A stretch of DNA of 64,000 nt, from contig NZ_FRAF01000005.1 in assembly GCF_900142255.1 (NCBI RefSeq), positions 62,001-126,000 on the forward strand, read 5' to 3'. This document shows positions 33,044 to 42,034 of the stretch, piece by piece. The DNA is from Alicyclobacillus tolerans (GTDB taxonomy: Bacteria; Bacillota; Bacilli; Alicyclobacillales; Alicyclobacillaceae). The notes beneath the pieces were generated by a model, which was not told the origin of the DNA, did not search any database, and saw only the letters and a list, made by a program, of their open reading frames with translations. Position numbers and translations under genes: made by a program. Numbering within the stretch: position 1 is the first letter of the stretch; each line of letters begins with the position of its first letter.

Positions 33044-34198
33044 ATGCTGATTGAGTTTCGGGGAGTGAGTAAAAGCTATGGAGACAAAGAAGTTTTACAA
33101 AACATTACCTTGAATATTCCTTCTGGGGCTTTTTTAGCTCTATTAGGTCCATCAGGGTGTGGAAAAACCACATTGCTGTCGATTTTAGCAGGGTTTCAAG
33201 ACATTCAAGCAGGTGAATTAAGAGTAGCTGGAGAGGTTTGGGCTAGACCCGGTTATATTGTACCACCAGAAGTGCGCAATGTGGGTATGGTGTTTCAGGA
33301 TTTTGCACTCTGGCCACATATGTCGGTATTTGAAAACGTTGCGTTTGGACTTAAGGTGAAAAGATTGCCTCGCCAACAGATTGTCGATCGTGTGGAGGAA
33401 GTCCTTTCTCTGGTTCGCATGCAGGAATATCGACATGCTATGGTTCATCAACTCTCAGGAGGACAAAAGCAGAGAATTGCTATAGCCAGAGCCCTGGCTC
33501 CAAATCCACAGATTCTTTTGATGGATGAACCTCTTTCTTCCTTGGATACTAAATTGCGTGAACAAATGCGCTGGGAAATACTAGAATTTTCATCTGCAGC
33601 TAAGACGACAACCATTTACGTGACACACGATCAAATTGAAGCCTTGTCCATGGCTAGCCATATCGTACTGTTGAATGCGGGAAAAGTGGAACAGACAGGT
33701 TCTCCTCAAGGGCTGTATACTCAGCCCAGTACGGCTTTTGCGGCGCATTTTATGGGAGCTGCCAATGTTTTACCCGTACAAGTTGTACGTTCAGATCATT
33801 CATCGATTATGGTAGACTGGAAAGGATATCAGATGTTGCTTGATGGCAAAAAAGTTGTCCAGCGTATGCCGTACTTGCTTCTCCTCCGTCCTCATCACTT
33901 ACATCTCCATACTTATGATGGAACTGTGGAATGGAAGGACAGATTTCATCCGTCCCTCTCTTCTGGCGATCATATTTTTAGCTGGACAGGTGTCATTATG
34001 CAAAGAGCTTATCATGGAGCACAGTGGCTTTATAAAGTGGAAATCTTGTTGCCTCATGGAAAAGAAATTTTAGAGGTTTGGCAGTCAGAAGCGTACCCCA
34101 TAAAGAGTAAGGTATGGGTATGGACGGAAAAGAAATCTTGTACCTTAGTTGCAGGAGGTGAGAGTGAGCAGTCACGATACCAAAAAAAATTGGGGTGA
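33044..34198 (+). CDS. ABC transporter ATPase, FbpC/PotA type
   Basis: ATP-binding subunit of 384 residues. Walker A GPSGCGKTT, Q-loop MVFQDFALWPH, signature LSGGQKQR, Walker B ILLMDEP and H-loop VTHDQ are all present in the first 240 residues. The C-terminal 140 residues form a TOBE-like regulatory domain (QVVRSDHSSIMVDWKG, LLLRPHHLHLH). Start ATG 33044 with AAAGGAG upstream. It should energise the two-domain permease encoded just before. The FTR1-like permease gene starts 7 bases after its stop. Confidence 0.92.
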   Translation: MLIEFRGVSKSYGDKEVLQNITLNIPSGAFLALLGPSGCGKTTLLSILAGFQDIQAGELRVAGEVWARPGYIVPPEVRNVGMVFQDFALWPHMSVFENVAFGLKVKRLPRQQIVDRVEEVLSLVRMQEYRHAMVHQLSGGQKQRIAIARALAPNPQILLMDEPLSSLDTKLREQMRWEILEFSSAAKTTTIYVTHDQIEALSMASHIVLLNAGKVEQTGSPQGLYTQPSTAFAAHFMGAANVLPVQVVRSDHSSIMVDWKGYQMLLDGKKVVQRMPYLLLLRPHHLHLHTYDGTVEWKDRFHPSLSSGDHIFSWTGVIMQRAYHGAQWLYKVEILLPHGKEILEVWQSEAYPIKSKVWVWTEKKSCTLVAGGESEQSRYQKKLG

Positions 34199-34205
34199 TC
34201 TATTC

Positions 34206-34979
34206 ATGAACGGGTTTGCTGTCCTCTCTAGCTTTTTAGGTACAGGTGTGGAATTCATTGAAGCGTTGACCATTGTTCTCGCCGTAGCGGCCATTCGCGG
34301 GTGGAAAAATGCGCTGCTTGGCGCCTTCTCTGCTGTCTTGGTTTTAGCGATTTTGGTTACGCTGATAGGTGCGCCTTTAGCTAAGGTGATTGATTTATTT
34401 TGGGTGCAGTTGATGGTTGGTTTGTTTATGCTGCTGTTTGGTATACGTTGGTTACGCAAGGCAATTCTTCGTTATGCGGGACTGAAAGCATTGCATAATG
34501 AAGCCGAAAGCTATGAAGAAGAAGTACAGCGTCAGAAGGCGGCTGGAGAAGTAAAGCCTGGTATAGATCGATTTGCCTTTGCCACAACGTTTAGCGGAAC
34601 ATTTTTAGAGGGTCTTGAGGCTATTTTTATTGTCATCACATTCGGATTGGCCTCGCATTCGATTTCATCTGCTGTGCTTGGCGCTCTTATAGCCACGGTT
34701 GTTGTCATCTTACTCGGTATCATTGCAAAGCAGCCCTTATCTAAAATTCCTGAAAACACAATGAAATTTATTGTCGGCATTATGCTCACCTCTTTCGGAA
34801 CCTACTGGTTAGGAGAAAGTTTTCATGTACGTTGGCCTAATCAGGATTTGTCTATTATTTATTTAATTGTAACTTTGCTCCTGCTCTCATATATATTGGT
34901 CACTCGTTGTAAGCGAGCTCTACGTTCTTCGCATGGAGAGGATTCATCGCAAACTCCTGGGGAGGTCAGCCAATCATGA
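34206..34979 (+). CDS. FTR1-like membrane permease with duplicated E-x-x-E motif
   Basis: Membrane protein of about 257 residues with seven or so spans (COG4280-like, related in layout to FTR1 iron permeases). Two internally repeated motifs are visible: GTGVEFIEALTIVLAVAA near the N-terminus and SGTFLEGLEAIFIVITFG in the middle. In FTR1 proteins (R/K)EGLE helices carry iron; here the repeats read E-F-I-E and L-E-G-L-E. A charged cytoplasmic loop (YEEEVQRQKAAGE) separates the halves. ATG 34206 follows GGGGTGATC, 7 bases after the ATPase stop. The operon with an FbpABC-like importer supports iron transport, perhaps an alternative route; the substrate is not proven. Confidence 0.75.
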   Translation: MNGFAVLSSFLGTGVEFIEALTIVLAVAAIRGWKNALLGAFSAVLVLAILVTLIGAPLAKVIDLFWVQLMVGLFMLLFGIRWLRKAILRYAGLKALHNEAESYEEEVQRQKAAGEVKPGIDRFAFATTFSGTFLEGLEAIFIVITFGLASHSISSAVLGALIATVVVILLGIIAKQPLSKIPENTMKFIVGIMLTSFGTYWLGESFHVRWPNQDLSIIYLIVTLLLLSYILVTRCKRALRSSHGEDSSQTPGEVSQS

Positions 34980-35176
34980 GTGTTTTGAAAACCCTATGGG
35001 GACTTCTAGTAGATGATGGGCGCCTTGCTTCTATTTTAGTAGTTGGCATCCTGCTAGCTGCAATTTCTGCTGTTTTGCATCATCACACTATAGCGGCAGG
35101 TATTTTATGGCTATCTTTGATGGTTTCTTTGTGGGTTTCAGTCTCTCATCAGTTGCGTTTAAAGACGAAAAAGTAA
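34976..35176 (+). CDS. Small two-span membrane protein ending the iron operon
   Basis: Protein of 66 residues with two hydrophobic stretches (SILVVGILLAAISAVLH and ILWLSLMVSLWVSV) and a basic tail RLKTKK. Its ATG overlaps the FTR1-like stop by four bases (ATGA), so the two are translationally coupled. I recognise no family; a subunit of the FTR1-like permease is plausible. A terminator follows. Confidence 0.7.
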   Translation: MSVLKTLWGLLVDDGRLASILVVGILLAAISAVLHHHTIAAGILWLSLMVSLWVSVSHQLRLKTKK

Positions 35177-35233
35177 CATTTTTTAAACTTAATTTGATGA
35201 TGCATATGTAATCTGAATTTGGCAAGATGAAAC

Positions 35234-35280
35234 AGGGGTTGTCCGCAAATCAGTCCATAACTGAGGGACAGCCCCTTTTG
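35234..35280 (+). terminator. Terminator ending the iron operon
   Basis: AGGGGTTGTCC (35234-35244) and GGGACAGCCCCT (from 35265) form a stem with a 20-base loop, followed by TTTTGTTTTC. Confidence 0.82.
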
Positions 35281-35365
35281 TTTTCGAATTTGCGTCACAA
35301 TAAACCTGGTATACAAAACTTCCCTTAACTCTCATATCCGGCGCTGCTTGGCGTTTAAATTCAGG

Positions 35366-36397
35366 TCAGGTATGACGAACACTGGTTGTCCCAAAAGATT
35401 GCAAAACTCGGTCTTCAGCAATCGACCATTCCATGGGACAATCGTGACTTACACTAACGACAACGCCGTGGTTTTGCAAGTTGTAAGTGGCTGTGTTGCT
35501 CTTGAATTGATTGTGATCGACCTCTGAAACCGCATTCTCTACAGCTAAATTGTACTGAGGGACTAAACTGGCAAGTACATGTTGTGGGAATCTACTGGCC
35601 GCATCGTAACCTGTGTTCATAATTTGTAGAGATGAAGTTTCGGCTGCTTGTAAGAGTGGTCCTGTTTCCACGTTGCCTGCGCCATATATTAAAAACGCTC
35701 CCTTTTCCGTAGCGTTGTGGATGGCAGATTGGATAGACATGGATGCAAACGGAGTCGGGAGACGCATGAGCATAGGCTTTTGTCCTGGATATGCTTGAGA
35801 AAATCCCTTGGCAAACGCATGAGCATTCGCTAACTCTTGTGCACTTTGTGAATTATAGAGAACTGCTACTTTCTGGGGCTTATTCATATTCTTTGACTTG
35901 TCTGCTAAACCTGCCAGATATCCCATGGCGTATGCTGCCTGTTGAGTGTCAAAAACAGCACCAGCAACATTCGCTTGACCTGTCGTTGCTTGACCCAGCA
36001 ACAGAAAATGCGTAAGTGGATATTTCTTGGCAGCCGCTCGAACCGCAGATTCTCGAATTCCACTAGAAGCCACGATGAATTGAACATGCTGCTCGCCCAA
36101 CTGTTCGAGATTGCTCATTTCATCCGCAACTGTATGAGATTGTACGACGCCTGGTTGAGTGTCTGCCATCTCATGCGACTTGACTAGTCCATTCCAGGCA
36201 CCATCGTTTGCACCGAGATCGTTCATACCTTGTCTATTGGTGACCAACACGGTTTCAAAAGGGAGCGCTCTTGCCCCTGTTGCTTTCACTTCTGTATTCG
36301 TGCCGTTGCGCTGGTGTTGTCTGGGCACGCTGCAACCGCTAACAGCCAGCAGTGTAACAGCGGTTACCGCAAAGTAACGTATCCAATGTTGATTCAT
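35366..36397 (-). CDS. BMP-family (Med/BmpA-like) substrate-binding lipoprotein
   Basis: Lipoprotein of 343 residues: signal peptide with lipobox AVSGCS, then a BMP-family fold with two Rossmann-like lobes (ETVLVTNRQGMNDLGANDGAW at the start, HFLLLG, VAVLYNSQS and FLIYGAGNVETG). BMP proteins bind nucleosides for ABC import; a Bacillus relative, Med, affects competence. No permease or ATPase genes are adjacent, so a sensor or Med-like role is as likely as transport. ATG 36397 is chosen because GGAGGGA precedes it. Single gene, divergent from the glutamate-synthase-like gene. Confidence 0.82.
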   Translation of the reverse strand: MNQHWIRYFAVTAVTLLAVSGCSVPRQHQRNGTNTEVKATGARALPFETVLVTNRQGMNDLGANDGAWNGLVKSHEMADTQPGVVQSHTVADEMSNLEQLGEQHVQFIVASSGIRESAVRAAAKKYPLTHFLLLGQATTGQANVAGAVFDTQQAAYAMGYLAGLADKSKNMNKPQKVAVLYNSQSAQELANAHAFAKGFSQAYPGQKPMLMRLPTPFASMSIQSAIHNATEKGAFLIYGAGNVETGPLLQAAETSSLQIMNTGYDAASRFPQHVLASLVPQYNLAVENAVSEVDHNQFKSNTATYNLQNHGVVVSVSHDCPMEWSIAEDRVLQSFGTTSVRHT

Positions 36398-36595
36398 CGT
36401 ACATCCCTCCGCTGTGCCTAATGTGCTTCTTTGCGGCAAGGTTTATGCAGTTGTTGGCAGAGTATTTGTTTGATACAGCTTTACATTTAATGGATGTTTG
36501 ATATTTTTTATAGACCTTGCTAGGGTAGAAAATGAACCGGGGAGGATTTTGCTAAACCATCCATTTGGAACCCGAACAAAGAGGAGGCAATGGCC

Positions 36596-38215
36596 GTGCA
36601 AACAACGATTTTGATACTGCTGATTGCGGTTATCTTTATTCTCGTAGTTTTGCCGATTGGAGTATTGGGTTATCTCTATGTGCTCTCCAGAAAACCTCAG
36701 CATTCTGTGATACGTGCGCATCCCTATCTCGGATGGATGCGATATTTTTTGGAGAAACTCGGTCCAGAGTTTCGTCAGTATTGGTTTGACAATGATACGG
36801 AAGGACGACCTTTTTCCCGGGCTGATTTTTTAGCAGTTGTCTTTGCGGGGAAATATCGTACGGATTTAATCAGTTTTGGTGGGAAACGTGATTTTGAAAA
36901 GCCAGGTCTTTATTTGGCTAATGATGTTTTTCCAAAACTGACCAGCGAGTTGCGTGCTGCGAATGATGAAGCCATTCCAGCCAAAAAATACACCATTGTT
37001 CATGAAGGGTTATTCACGCGTCATGAAAAGATTGTGAATGATTCGGCCAAACGTTGGTTGTATTCAGAAGAGGACGCTGTGGTGGTGGGTGAATCGCGGC
37101 CACATCCCTGGAAGTTACGAGGTATGTTTGGAGTCTCTGCTACCTCTTATGGTGCCGTCGGAGAGCACTATATTCTTTCTACAGGACGTGGCGCGGCTAT
37201 GGCTGGCGGCGCGTGGCTGAACACGGGTGAGGGAGGTGTAGCACCAGAGCATTTATCCACAGGCGTAGATGTGATAGCCCAAATTGGGCCTGGGTTGTTT
37301 GGTTTTCGGGACGATCACGGTCAGTTTTCTTTCGAGGAATTTGCTGCCCATGCGGCTCAACCCAACATTGTGGCTTTTGAGTTGAAATTTCATCAAGGTG
37401 CCAAAATCCGCGGCGGCCATCTGGAAGGTTCTAAAGTCAACGAGAAAATTGCCCATATACGAAAAGTTCCCGTGGGACAGACGGTCAACTCTCCGAATCG
37501 GTTTCCGTTCCTTCATAACGAAGAAGAAGCGTTGGAGTTTGTGAAAAAGTTGCAGGAAAAAGGCGGAAAACCTGTGGGTTTGAAAATTGTTGTGGGTAAC
37601 GTGGAACGTTTGCAAAAACTGTTTATAGCTATGAAGAAGTTGAATATCTGTCCGGATTTCCTAACTGTGGATGGCAGCGAAGGAGGTTCCGGTGCGACAT
37701 TCAAAGCTATGGCCGATGGCATGGGATTGCCGCTTTTCTCAGCCCTGGTCGAGGTCGATAATGCGGCACGCCGTTATGGACTCCGTGATCGCATTAAAAT
37801 TTTTGCATCTGGCAAGTTGATTACCCCTGACAAAGTTGCGATTGCCCTTGCGCTTGGTGCGGATGCTGTCAACTCTGCCCGCGGATTTATGATTGCCAAC
37901 GGATGTATTATGGCCATGCAGTGCCATACAGGAAAATGTCCTACGGGTATTACCACGACAGATCCCAAATACATGTCAGCGCTTGTACCGGAAGAGAAAC
38001 AATATCGCGTTATGAATTACATTCTCCATGTGCGTGAAAGTGTTTTTGCTTTGGCGGCGGCCTGTGGGTTAGCCAGTCCGCGTGAATTTTCACGTGAACA
38101 TGTGGTCTTTAAAGATACAGAGGGTCGAATTGTGAGTGCACTCGATCTCTTCCCCTATCCAAAACCGTTGGTGGGTGCAGAAGATACAGCGGTTTATCAA
38201 CCATCTGCACAGTAA
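36596..38215 (+). CDS. FMN-binding glutamate-synthase-family protein (GltB domain 2), membrane-anchored
   Basis: About 539 residues. One N-terminal membrane span (ILILLIAVIFILVVLPIGVLG) precedes a single glutamate-synthase FMN/Fe-S domain: TGRGAAMAGGAW, LKFHQGAKIRGGHL, FLTVDGSEGGSGATF and the 3Fe-4S cysteine cluster CHTGKCPTG. The glutaminase and C-terminal domains of full GltB are missing, as in YerD-type proteins, so it should transfer electrons or reduce a substrate without ammonia channelling; the reaction is unknown. GTG 36596 is 8 bases from GAGGAGG; ATG 36590 is only two bases from it. The gene leads a group with a hotdog thioesterase and an SDR. Confidence 0.9.
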   Translation: MQTTILILLIAVIFILVVLPIGVLGYLYVLSRKPQHSVIRAHPYLGWMRYFLEKLGPEFRQYWFDNDTEGRPFSRADFLAVVFAGKYRTDLISFGGKRDFEKPGLYLANDVFPKLTSELRAANDEAIPAKKYTIVHEGLFTRHEKIVNDSAKRWLYSEEDAVVVGESRPHPWKLRGMFGVSATSYGAVGEHYILSTGRGAAMAGGAWLNTGEGGVAPEHLSTGVDVIAQIGPGLFGFRDDHGQFSFEEFAAHAAQPNIVAFELKFHQGAKIRGGHLEGSKVNEKIAHIRKVPVGQTVNSPNRFPFLHNEEEALEFVKKLQEKGGKPVGLKIVVGNVERLQKLFIAMKKLNICPDFLTVDGSEGGSGATFKAMADGMGLPLFSALVEVDNAARRYGLRDRIKIFASGKLITPDKVAIALALGADAVNSARGFMIANGCIMAMQCHTGKCPTGITTTDPKYMSALVPEEKQYRVMNYILHVRESVFALAAACGLASPREFSREHVVFKDTEGRIVSALDLFPYPKPLVGAEDTAVYQPSAQ

Positions 38216-38257
38216 ATAGATGGGCGGTAAAGTCAGATAAGAAGAGAGGCGATGTTT

Positions 38258-38749
38258 ATGAAAGAGAAAATTATAGAATCGTTGCAGGGTATGCCAGAAG
38301 AAGAGTTACAGGCTATCTATCGCTTGATTGAAGCAAAAAAAGCGACTTATCACCGCCCATTGGCGTTTGTACAAGAGATGATGAAATTTGAAAATTGTGG
38401 ACTGCATGATGGAGCCTATATTTACGAAATGACCGTTCAAGAAGAAATGCTCAATCGTTATGGCATTCTCCATGGTGGATTGATGACAGCTTTTATTGAC
38501 ACCGCTATGGCAGAAACAGCGTTTGCGGTCGATCATTCTGTAGGCAGGGCATTAACACTCAATTTGTCAGTCGATTTTATAGCCCCAGGACGTCTTTCAG
38601 ATGTTTTGCAAGCACGCATCATGCCGATTCAAAACAGCCGTGCCATCCTTGTTTTTCGTGGCGAGGTTTTGAATCATGAGCAAAAACTCTTGGCAACCGC
38701 CTTGGCTCATTTTTACAAACAGCCAAGACGTACCGATGAACATGCATGA
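38258..38749 (+). CDS. PaaI-type hotdog thioesterase
   Basis: Small acyl-CoA thioesterase-like protein of 163 residues. An N-terminal helical lead (KIIESLQGMPEEELQAIYRL, about 45 residues, longer than usual) precedes the hotdog fold with YGILHGGLMTAFIDTAMA, the HGG signature of the PaaI family, and LTLNLSVDFIAPGRLSD. Start ATG 38258, 8 bases after AGAGG. The SDR gene begins 16 bases after its stop. The acyl substrate is unknown. Confidence 0.85.
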   Translation: MKEKIIESLQGMPEEELQAIYRLIEAKKATYHRPLAFVQEMMKFENCGLHDGAYIYEMTVQEEMLNRYGILHGGLMTAFIDTAMAETAFAVDHSVGRALTLNLSVDFIAPGRLSDVLQARIMPIQNSRAILVFRGEVLNHEQKLLATALAHFYKQPRRTDEHA

Positions 38750-38765
38750 AAGAGAGGTTACAAAA

Positions 38766-39530
38766 TTGACAAACACAACTGATACGGTACTCATCACTGG
38801 TGGCGCTACAGGTATTGGATTGGCTTTAGCTGAACGCTTTTTAGCACAGGGTTGTCAGGTGATTGTGGTTGGTCGACGTGCCGAGAAATTAGCAGAGGCT
38901 CAAGACAAGCATCCGCGTCTGATTACACGTGTTGCTGATGTTGCAGATGAAGAAAGTCGCGTGGAACTTTACCATTGGGTTGTGGAAAATTACCCAGAGT
39001 GCAATTTGCTGGTGAATAACGCAGGCATTCAAAAGCGGATCAATCTGACAAAAATCTCTGACCGTTCCTGGTCAGAATTGCGAGAGGAAATTGCTATCAA
39101 TTTAGAGGCGGCAATCCATTTGACGCTTCTATTTTTACCGCATTTGCGCAGTAAGGAGCGTGCGACCATCATTCAAGTTACATCGGGTCTCTCCTTGATT
39201 CCCGCACCCTTTGCGCCTATATACAGTGCTACCAAAGCAGCGCTGCGCTCTTTCACCCTCTCTTTACGCGAACAATTGGCGGATACCCAAGTGCGTGTGG
39301 TAGAAATTTTGCCACCTGCGGTCAATACCGATTTAGGTGGTGTGGGTTTGCATACGTTTGGTGAACCGTTGGATGCTTTTGCTGATGGAGTATTTGCGGA
39401 TTATCTGCGTGGTGAAACTGAAATTGGCTACGGCGATGCCAAACAACGATTAGCCATGATGCCAAGTGAAATGCATCAGAGAATAGCAGGTATGTGGCGC
39501 GGTTTTCTCCAAAATAATCCGGATTTTTAA
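38766..39530 (+). CDS. Short-chain dehydrogenase/reductase, DltE-like
   Basis: Cytosolic NAD(P)-dependent oxidoreductase of 254 residues. The cofactor motif is TGGATGIG near the N-terminus, the structural motif is NNAG, and the active-site pair is YSATK. The C-terminal GLHTFGEPLDAFADGVF resembles DltE-type SDRs of Firmicutes, whose substrate is uncertain. The TTG at 38766 is chosen because AGAGAGG (38751-38757) is 8 bases before it and the Rossmann strand follows directly; the frame is open further upstream inside the thioesterase gene. Co-transcribed with that gene. Confidence 0.88.
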   Translation: MTNTTDTVLITGGATGIGLALAERFLAQGCQVIVVGRRAEKLAEAQDKHPRLITRVADVADEESRVELYHWVVENYPECNLLVNNAGIQKRINLTKISDRSWSELREEIAINLEAAIHLTLLFLPHLRSKERATIIQVTSGLSLIPAPFAPIYSATKAALRSFTLSLREQLADTQVRVVEILPPAVNTDLGGVGLHTFGEPLDAFADGVFADYLRGETEIGYGDAKQRLAMMPSEMHQRIAGMWRGFLQNNPDF

Positions 39531-39614
39531 CCTGTTGCGGTTGATGGAAGAGTATAAATGACCTATGGTTCGGCCTATACTGTCTATGAAAACTTTGTCA
39601 TAGGGAGACAGCTG

Positions 39615-40373
39615 ATGATGGCCGAAATTGTCAAGGGTGAACAGAATCATCTGGAGTCCGATCTCGATGATTGGCGCCGCCGCCGCCGCTATGCGTGGTT
39701 TTTTATAGCTGTGGGTGCTCTATTGTTTCTCATCGGTCCAATGGCTACGAGACCTATGTATTCGTTGCTAGGTATGTTGACGATTGCTGTAGCTGCTATG
39801 GTATTGAAGCGAGTACGAACAGAAATGAATGTACTTGGAGCAGGTCTGGCAGGGGAAGAGGCAGCGATACTCGCTTTTAGCGAATTACCCAGTGGATACA
39901 CGGTATATTCTAATCTGGTTGTAGAATGGGACGGGAAATCGAGCCAGATTGATCACGTGATTGTTGCTCCTCATGGTGTGTTTGTTGTAGAAACCAAAAA
40001 TATTGTAGGAACGATAGTCGGTCAAACGGAAGAATCGGATTGGATTCAATATAAAACAACTGCAAGCGGTCACACGTATGAAAAACGTGTATACTCTCCT
40101 CTCAAACAGGTGGGAACGCATGTCTACCGATTGGCAGAGCGGCTGAAAGAAGAAGGTGTGCGTGTTTGGGTGCAAGGCATTGTCTATTTTTCAAATCCAG
40201 ATGTTCATTTGGATGTTGATGGCGATAGCCGAATGCCGATGTTTTTAGTAAGCCAGGGAGGGGCAGAAAAACTTTTGGATTACGTGGAAAATTACGAAGG
40301 CAAAGAGCTCTCCAAAGACGAACGAAGACGTATTGATCGGGTACTCCGAGAAAGTATGTTTGACCCCGATTAA
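39615..40373 (+). CDS. NERD (nuclease-related) domain membrane protein
   Basis: Protein of 252 residues. Two adjacent membrane spans (about 20-65) are followed by a NERD domain (about 80-200): AGLAGEEAAILAF, SSQIDHVIVAPHGVFVVETK, with the Asp and E-x-K residues of a PD-(D/E)XK-like nuclease core, and VWVQGIVYFSNP. The family is fused to many helicases and kinases but here stands alone on the cytoplasmic face of the membrane; DNA or RNA cleavage is not shown for it. ATG 39615 follows AGGGAGA. A terminator follows. Confidence 0.82.
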   Translation: MMAEIVKGEQNHLESDLDDWRRRRRYAWFFIAVGALLFLIGPMATRPMYSLLGMLTIAVAAMVLKRVRTEMNVLGAGLAGEEAAILAFSELPSGYTVYSNLVVEWDGKSSQIDHVIVAPHGVFVVETKNIVGTIVGQTEESDWIQYKTTASGHTYEKRVYSPLKQVGTHVYRLAERLKEEGVRVWVQGIVYFSNPDVHLDVDGDSRMPMFLVSQGGAEKLLDYVENYEGKELSKDERRRIDRVLRESMFDPD

Positions 40374-40433
40374 TCTTTTCCTGGATCCAACAAAAGTTTT
40401 CCAATAGAAAGGGTATTTCCTCCCAACGCTTGG

Positions 40434-40463
40434 TACATCCTGTTGCTACAGGATGTATTTTGT
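40434..40463 (+). terminator. Terminator after NERD gene
   Basis: TACATCCTGT-TGCT-ACAGGATGTA is a perfect 10-bp stem with a four-base loop, followed by TTTTG. Confidence 0.8.
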
Positions 40464-40490
40464 ATCCCTAAAAAAGGGAGGAGAATTGCC

Positions 40491-41054
40491 ATGAATCGTT
40501 TGAGATGGCGAAAAACCAGGCGTGGCCATCACTATCGTCGCAAAATAGGGAAGCGTACAAGGGTTGCTGTTGCAGGGTTGCTATCGCTTGTTGTGATAGG
40601 TGGCTGTGTACGTTTGGTACAGGCGGTAGAAGGGGGGAATCTATATTCAGCCAGTCAGGGAGCGGAACTTAGTCGAATTCGGGAGGCGGCGAATCATAGC
40701 CATTTGGCCAATGTTTTGCTGCCCAACGGCAAAATTGGATTGGGCGATTTTCAATCTGTTTCAGCTGACGGGGGAGGTATATTGACCCTCAATTATGCGG
40801 ATTACGTAGTCTATGAGTCAAATCATTCTCTTGTTCTTGACTCACCGGATATGGTAGAACATTTGGGCCCAATGGAAACGGCGCAAACGGTTGACTGGGA
40901 AACTTTCCAAACGCCTAATCAACCGACGCGCCACGCTCTTTTTATACAATATCAAAATGGACAAAATATATTGGTGATTGTAAGGAATCCATCAGAAAAT
41001 TGGGGTTTAGAGGATATCCAATCCTTTGTCCAAAACTTGACGCCTCTGACCTGA
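40491..41054 (+). CDS. Hypothetical membrane-anchored protein
   Basis: Protein of 187 residues. A very basic start (RLRWRKTRRGHHYRRKIGKR) precedes one membrane span ending GGCVRLVQA; the Cys is too deep for a normal lipobox. The outer domain (about 45-187) has strand-rich stretches (GGILTLNYADYVVYE, TRHALFIQYQNGQNILVIV) but no family I recognise. ATG 40491 follows GGGAGGAG. Its last 48 bases overlap the 3' end of panC on the opposite strand, a convergent overlap leaving no space for a terminator. Confidence 0.65.
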   Translation: MNRLRWRKTRRGHHYRRKIGKRTRVAVAGLLSLVVIGGCVRLVQAVEGGNLYSASQGAELSRIREAANHSHLANVLLPNGKIGLGDFQSVSADGGGILTLNYADYVVYESNHSLVLDSPDMVEHLGPMETAQTVDWETFQTPNQPTRHALFIQYQNGQNILVIVRNPSENWGLEDIQSFVQNLTPLT

Positions 41055-41909
41055 TGTGCTGTTTTTGACATGCAGTTGCAGATTGTCAATGAGGCGTGCC
41101 TTGCCGAGATAAACTGCAACGGCCAACATGATATCGCCTTCGATTTGCGCGGCAGGTTGTAAATCAGAGAGTCGCACCACTTCCACATAGTCAATTCGCA
41201 ATTCTGGCTGGTCTTGCAAATGACTGTAGATGATTTGCCGAACACGATTTGGATCGGTCTCTCCTGCTTCAATAGCCGCTTTACCTTTCAATAATGCCTG
41301 ATAAATTTGCGGCGCAGTTTGTCGTTGATGTTCATTCAGATAAACATTGCGTGAACTTTTAGCCAGTCCATCTTCTTCACGAACGGTAGGCACACCAATA
41401 ATTTGGACAGGAAAGTTGAGATCTTCCACCATACGTTTGACTATGGCGAGTTGTTGTCCATCTTTCATACCAAAGAAGGCAAATTCTGGCTGGACTATAT
41501 GGAGCAATTTAGCAACAACCGTAGCTACGCCCTGAAAATGTGTGGGTCGCGATTTTCCGCAAAGTTGGCTCGCCAGTTCGGGAAGTTCAATTCTTGTCAA
41601 CGAAGGAGTTGGATACATCTCCTTTTCATCTGGACGAAAGAGAAGTTGACATCCCACTTTTTTTAGCAATGCTTCGTCTCGTTCAGCGTCTCTTGGATAG
41701 GTGGATAAATCCTCACCAGGCGCAAACTGAGTAGGATTTACAAAAATACTGACCACTACAAAATCACAATGTTTTCCTGCAACTTCCACAAGTCGAGCAT
41801 GTCCCTCATGCAAGTAGCCCATGGTTGGAACAAAGCCAATTTTTTTGCCGGCTGCTTTGGCTTCTGCCAATCTTTCCCGAGTTTCCTGAATCGTGCATGT
41901 TATTCTCAT
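41007..41909 (-). CDS. panC: Pantothenate synthetase
   Basis: ATP-dependent ligase of 300 residues joining pantoate and beta-alanine to pantothenate. The family pattern is complete: FVPTMGYLHEGHARLVE with the HxGH nucleotidyl-transfer motif, SIFVNPTQFAPGEDLSTYPR, FFGMKDGQQLAIVKRMV, and EDGLAKSSRNVYL. The start ATG 41909 overlaps the TGA that would end the full-length panB frame (ATGA), showing that the two genes were built to be translationally coupled. No panD follows; beta-alanine must come from a gene elsewhere or by uptake. Confidence 0.95.
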   Translation of the reverse strand: MRITCTIQETRERLAEAKAAGKKIGFVPTMGYLHEGHARLVEVAGKHCDFVVVSIFVNPTQFAPGEDLSTYPRDAERDEALLKKVGCQLLFRPDEKEMYPTPSLTRIELPELASQLCGKSRPTHFQGVATVVAKLLHIVQPEFAFFGMKDGQQLAIVKRMVEDLNFPVQIIGVPTVREEDGLAKSSRNVYLNEHQRQTAPQIYQALLKGKAAIEAGETDPNRVRQIIYSHLQDQPELRIDYVEVVRLSDLQPAAQIEGDIMLAVAVYLGKARLIDNLQLHVKNSTSGQRRQVLDKGLDIL

Positions 41910-42034
41910 GGGCGCATCTCTCCTTGCCTATCATGAGTTGCGGCGTGTTGCTGCAATTTCGTCAGCATACTCTTTTCATCCGAACGAAGATGTATAGATT
42001 GTTGTGGTCCAGGGAATTCTCCGTTTTGCACTTC
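41906..42034 (-). pseudogene. panB: Displaced C-terminal tail of panB after the amber codon
   Basis: Reading on past the TAG in the same frame gives 42 codons, beginning EVQNGEFPGPQQSIHLRSDE and ending at TGA (41908-41906), which overlaps the panC start codon by ATGA. The first 15 residues match the conserved PanB C-terminus. The intact frame and the conserved coupling with panC show that the interruption is a single-codon event. It is translated only if the TAG is read through or is a sequencing error. Confidence 0.85.
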
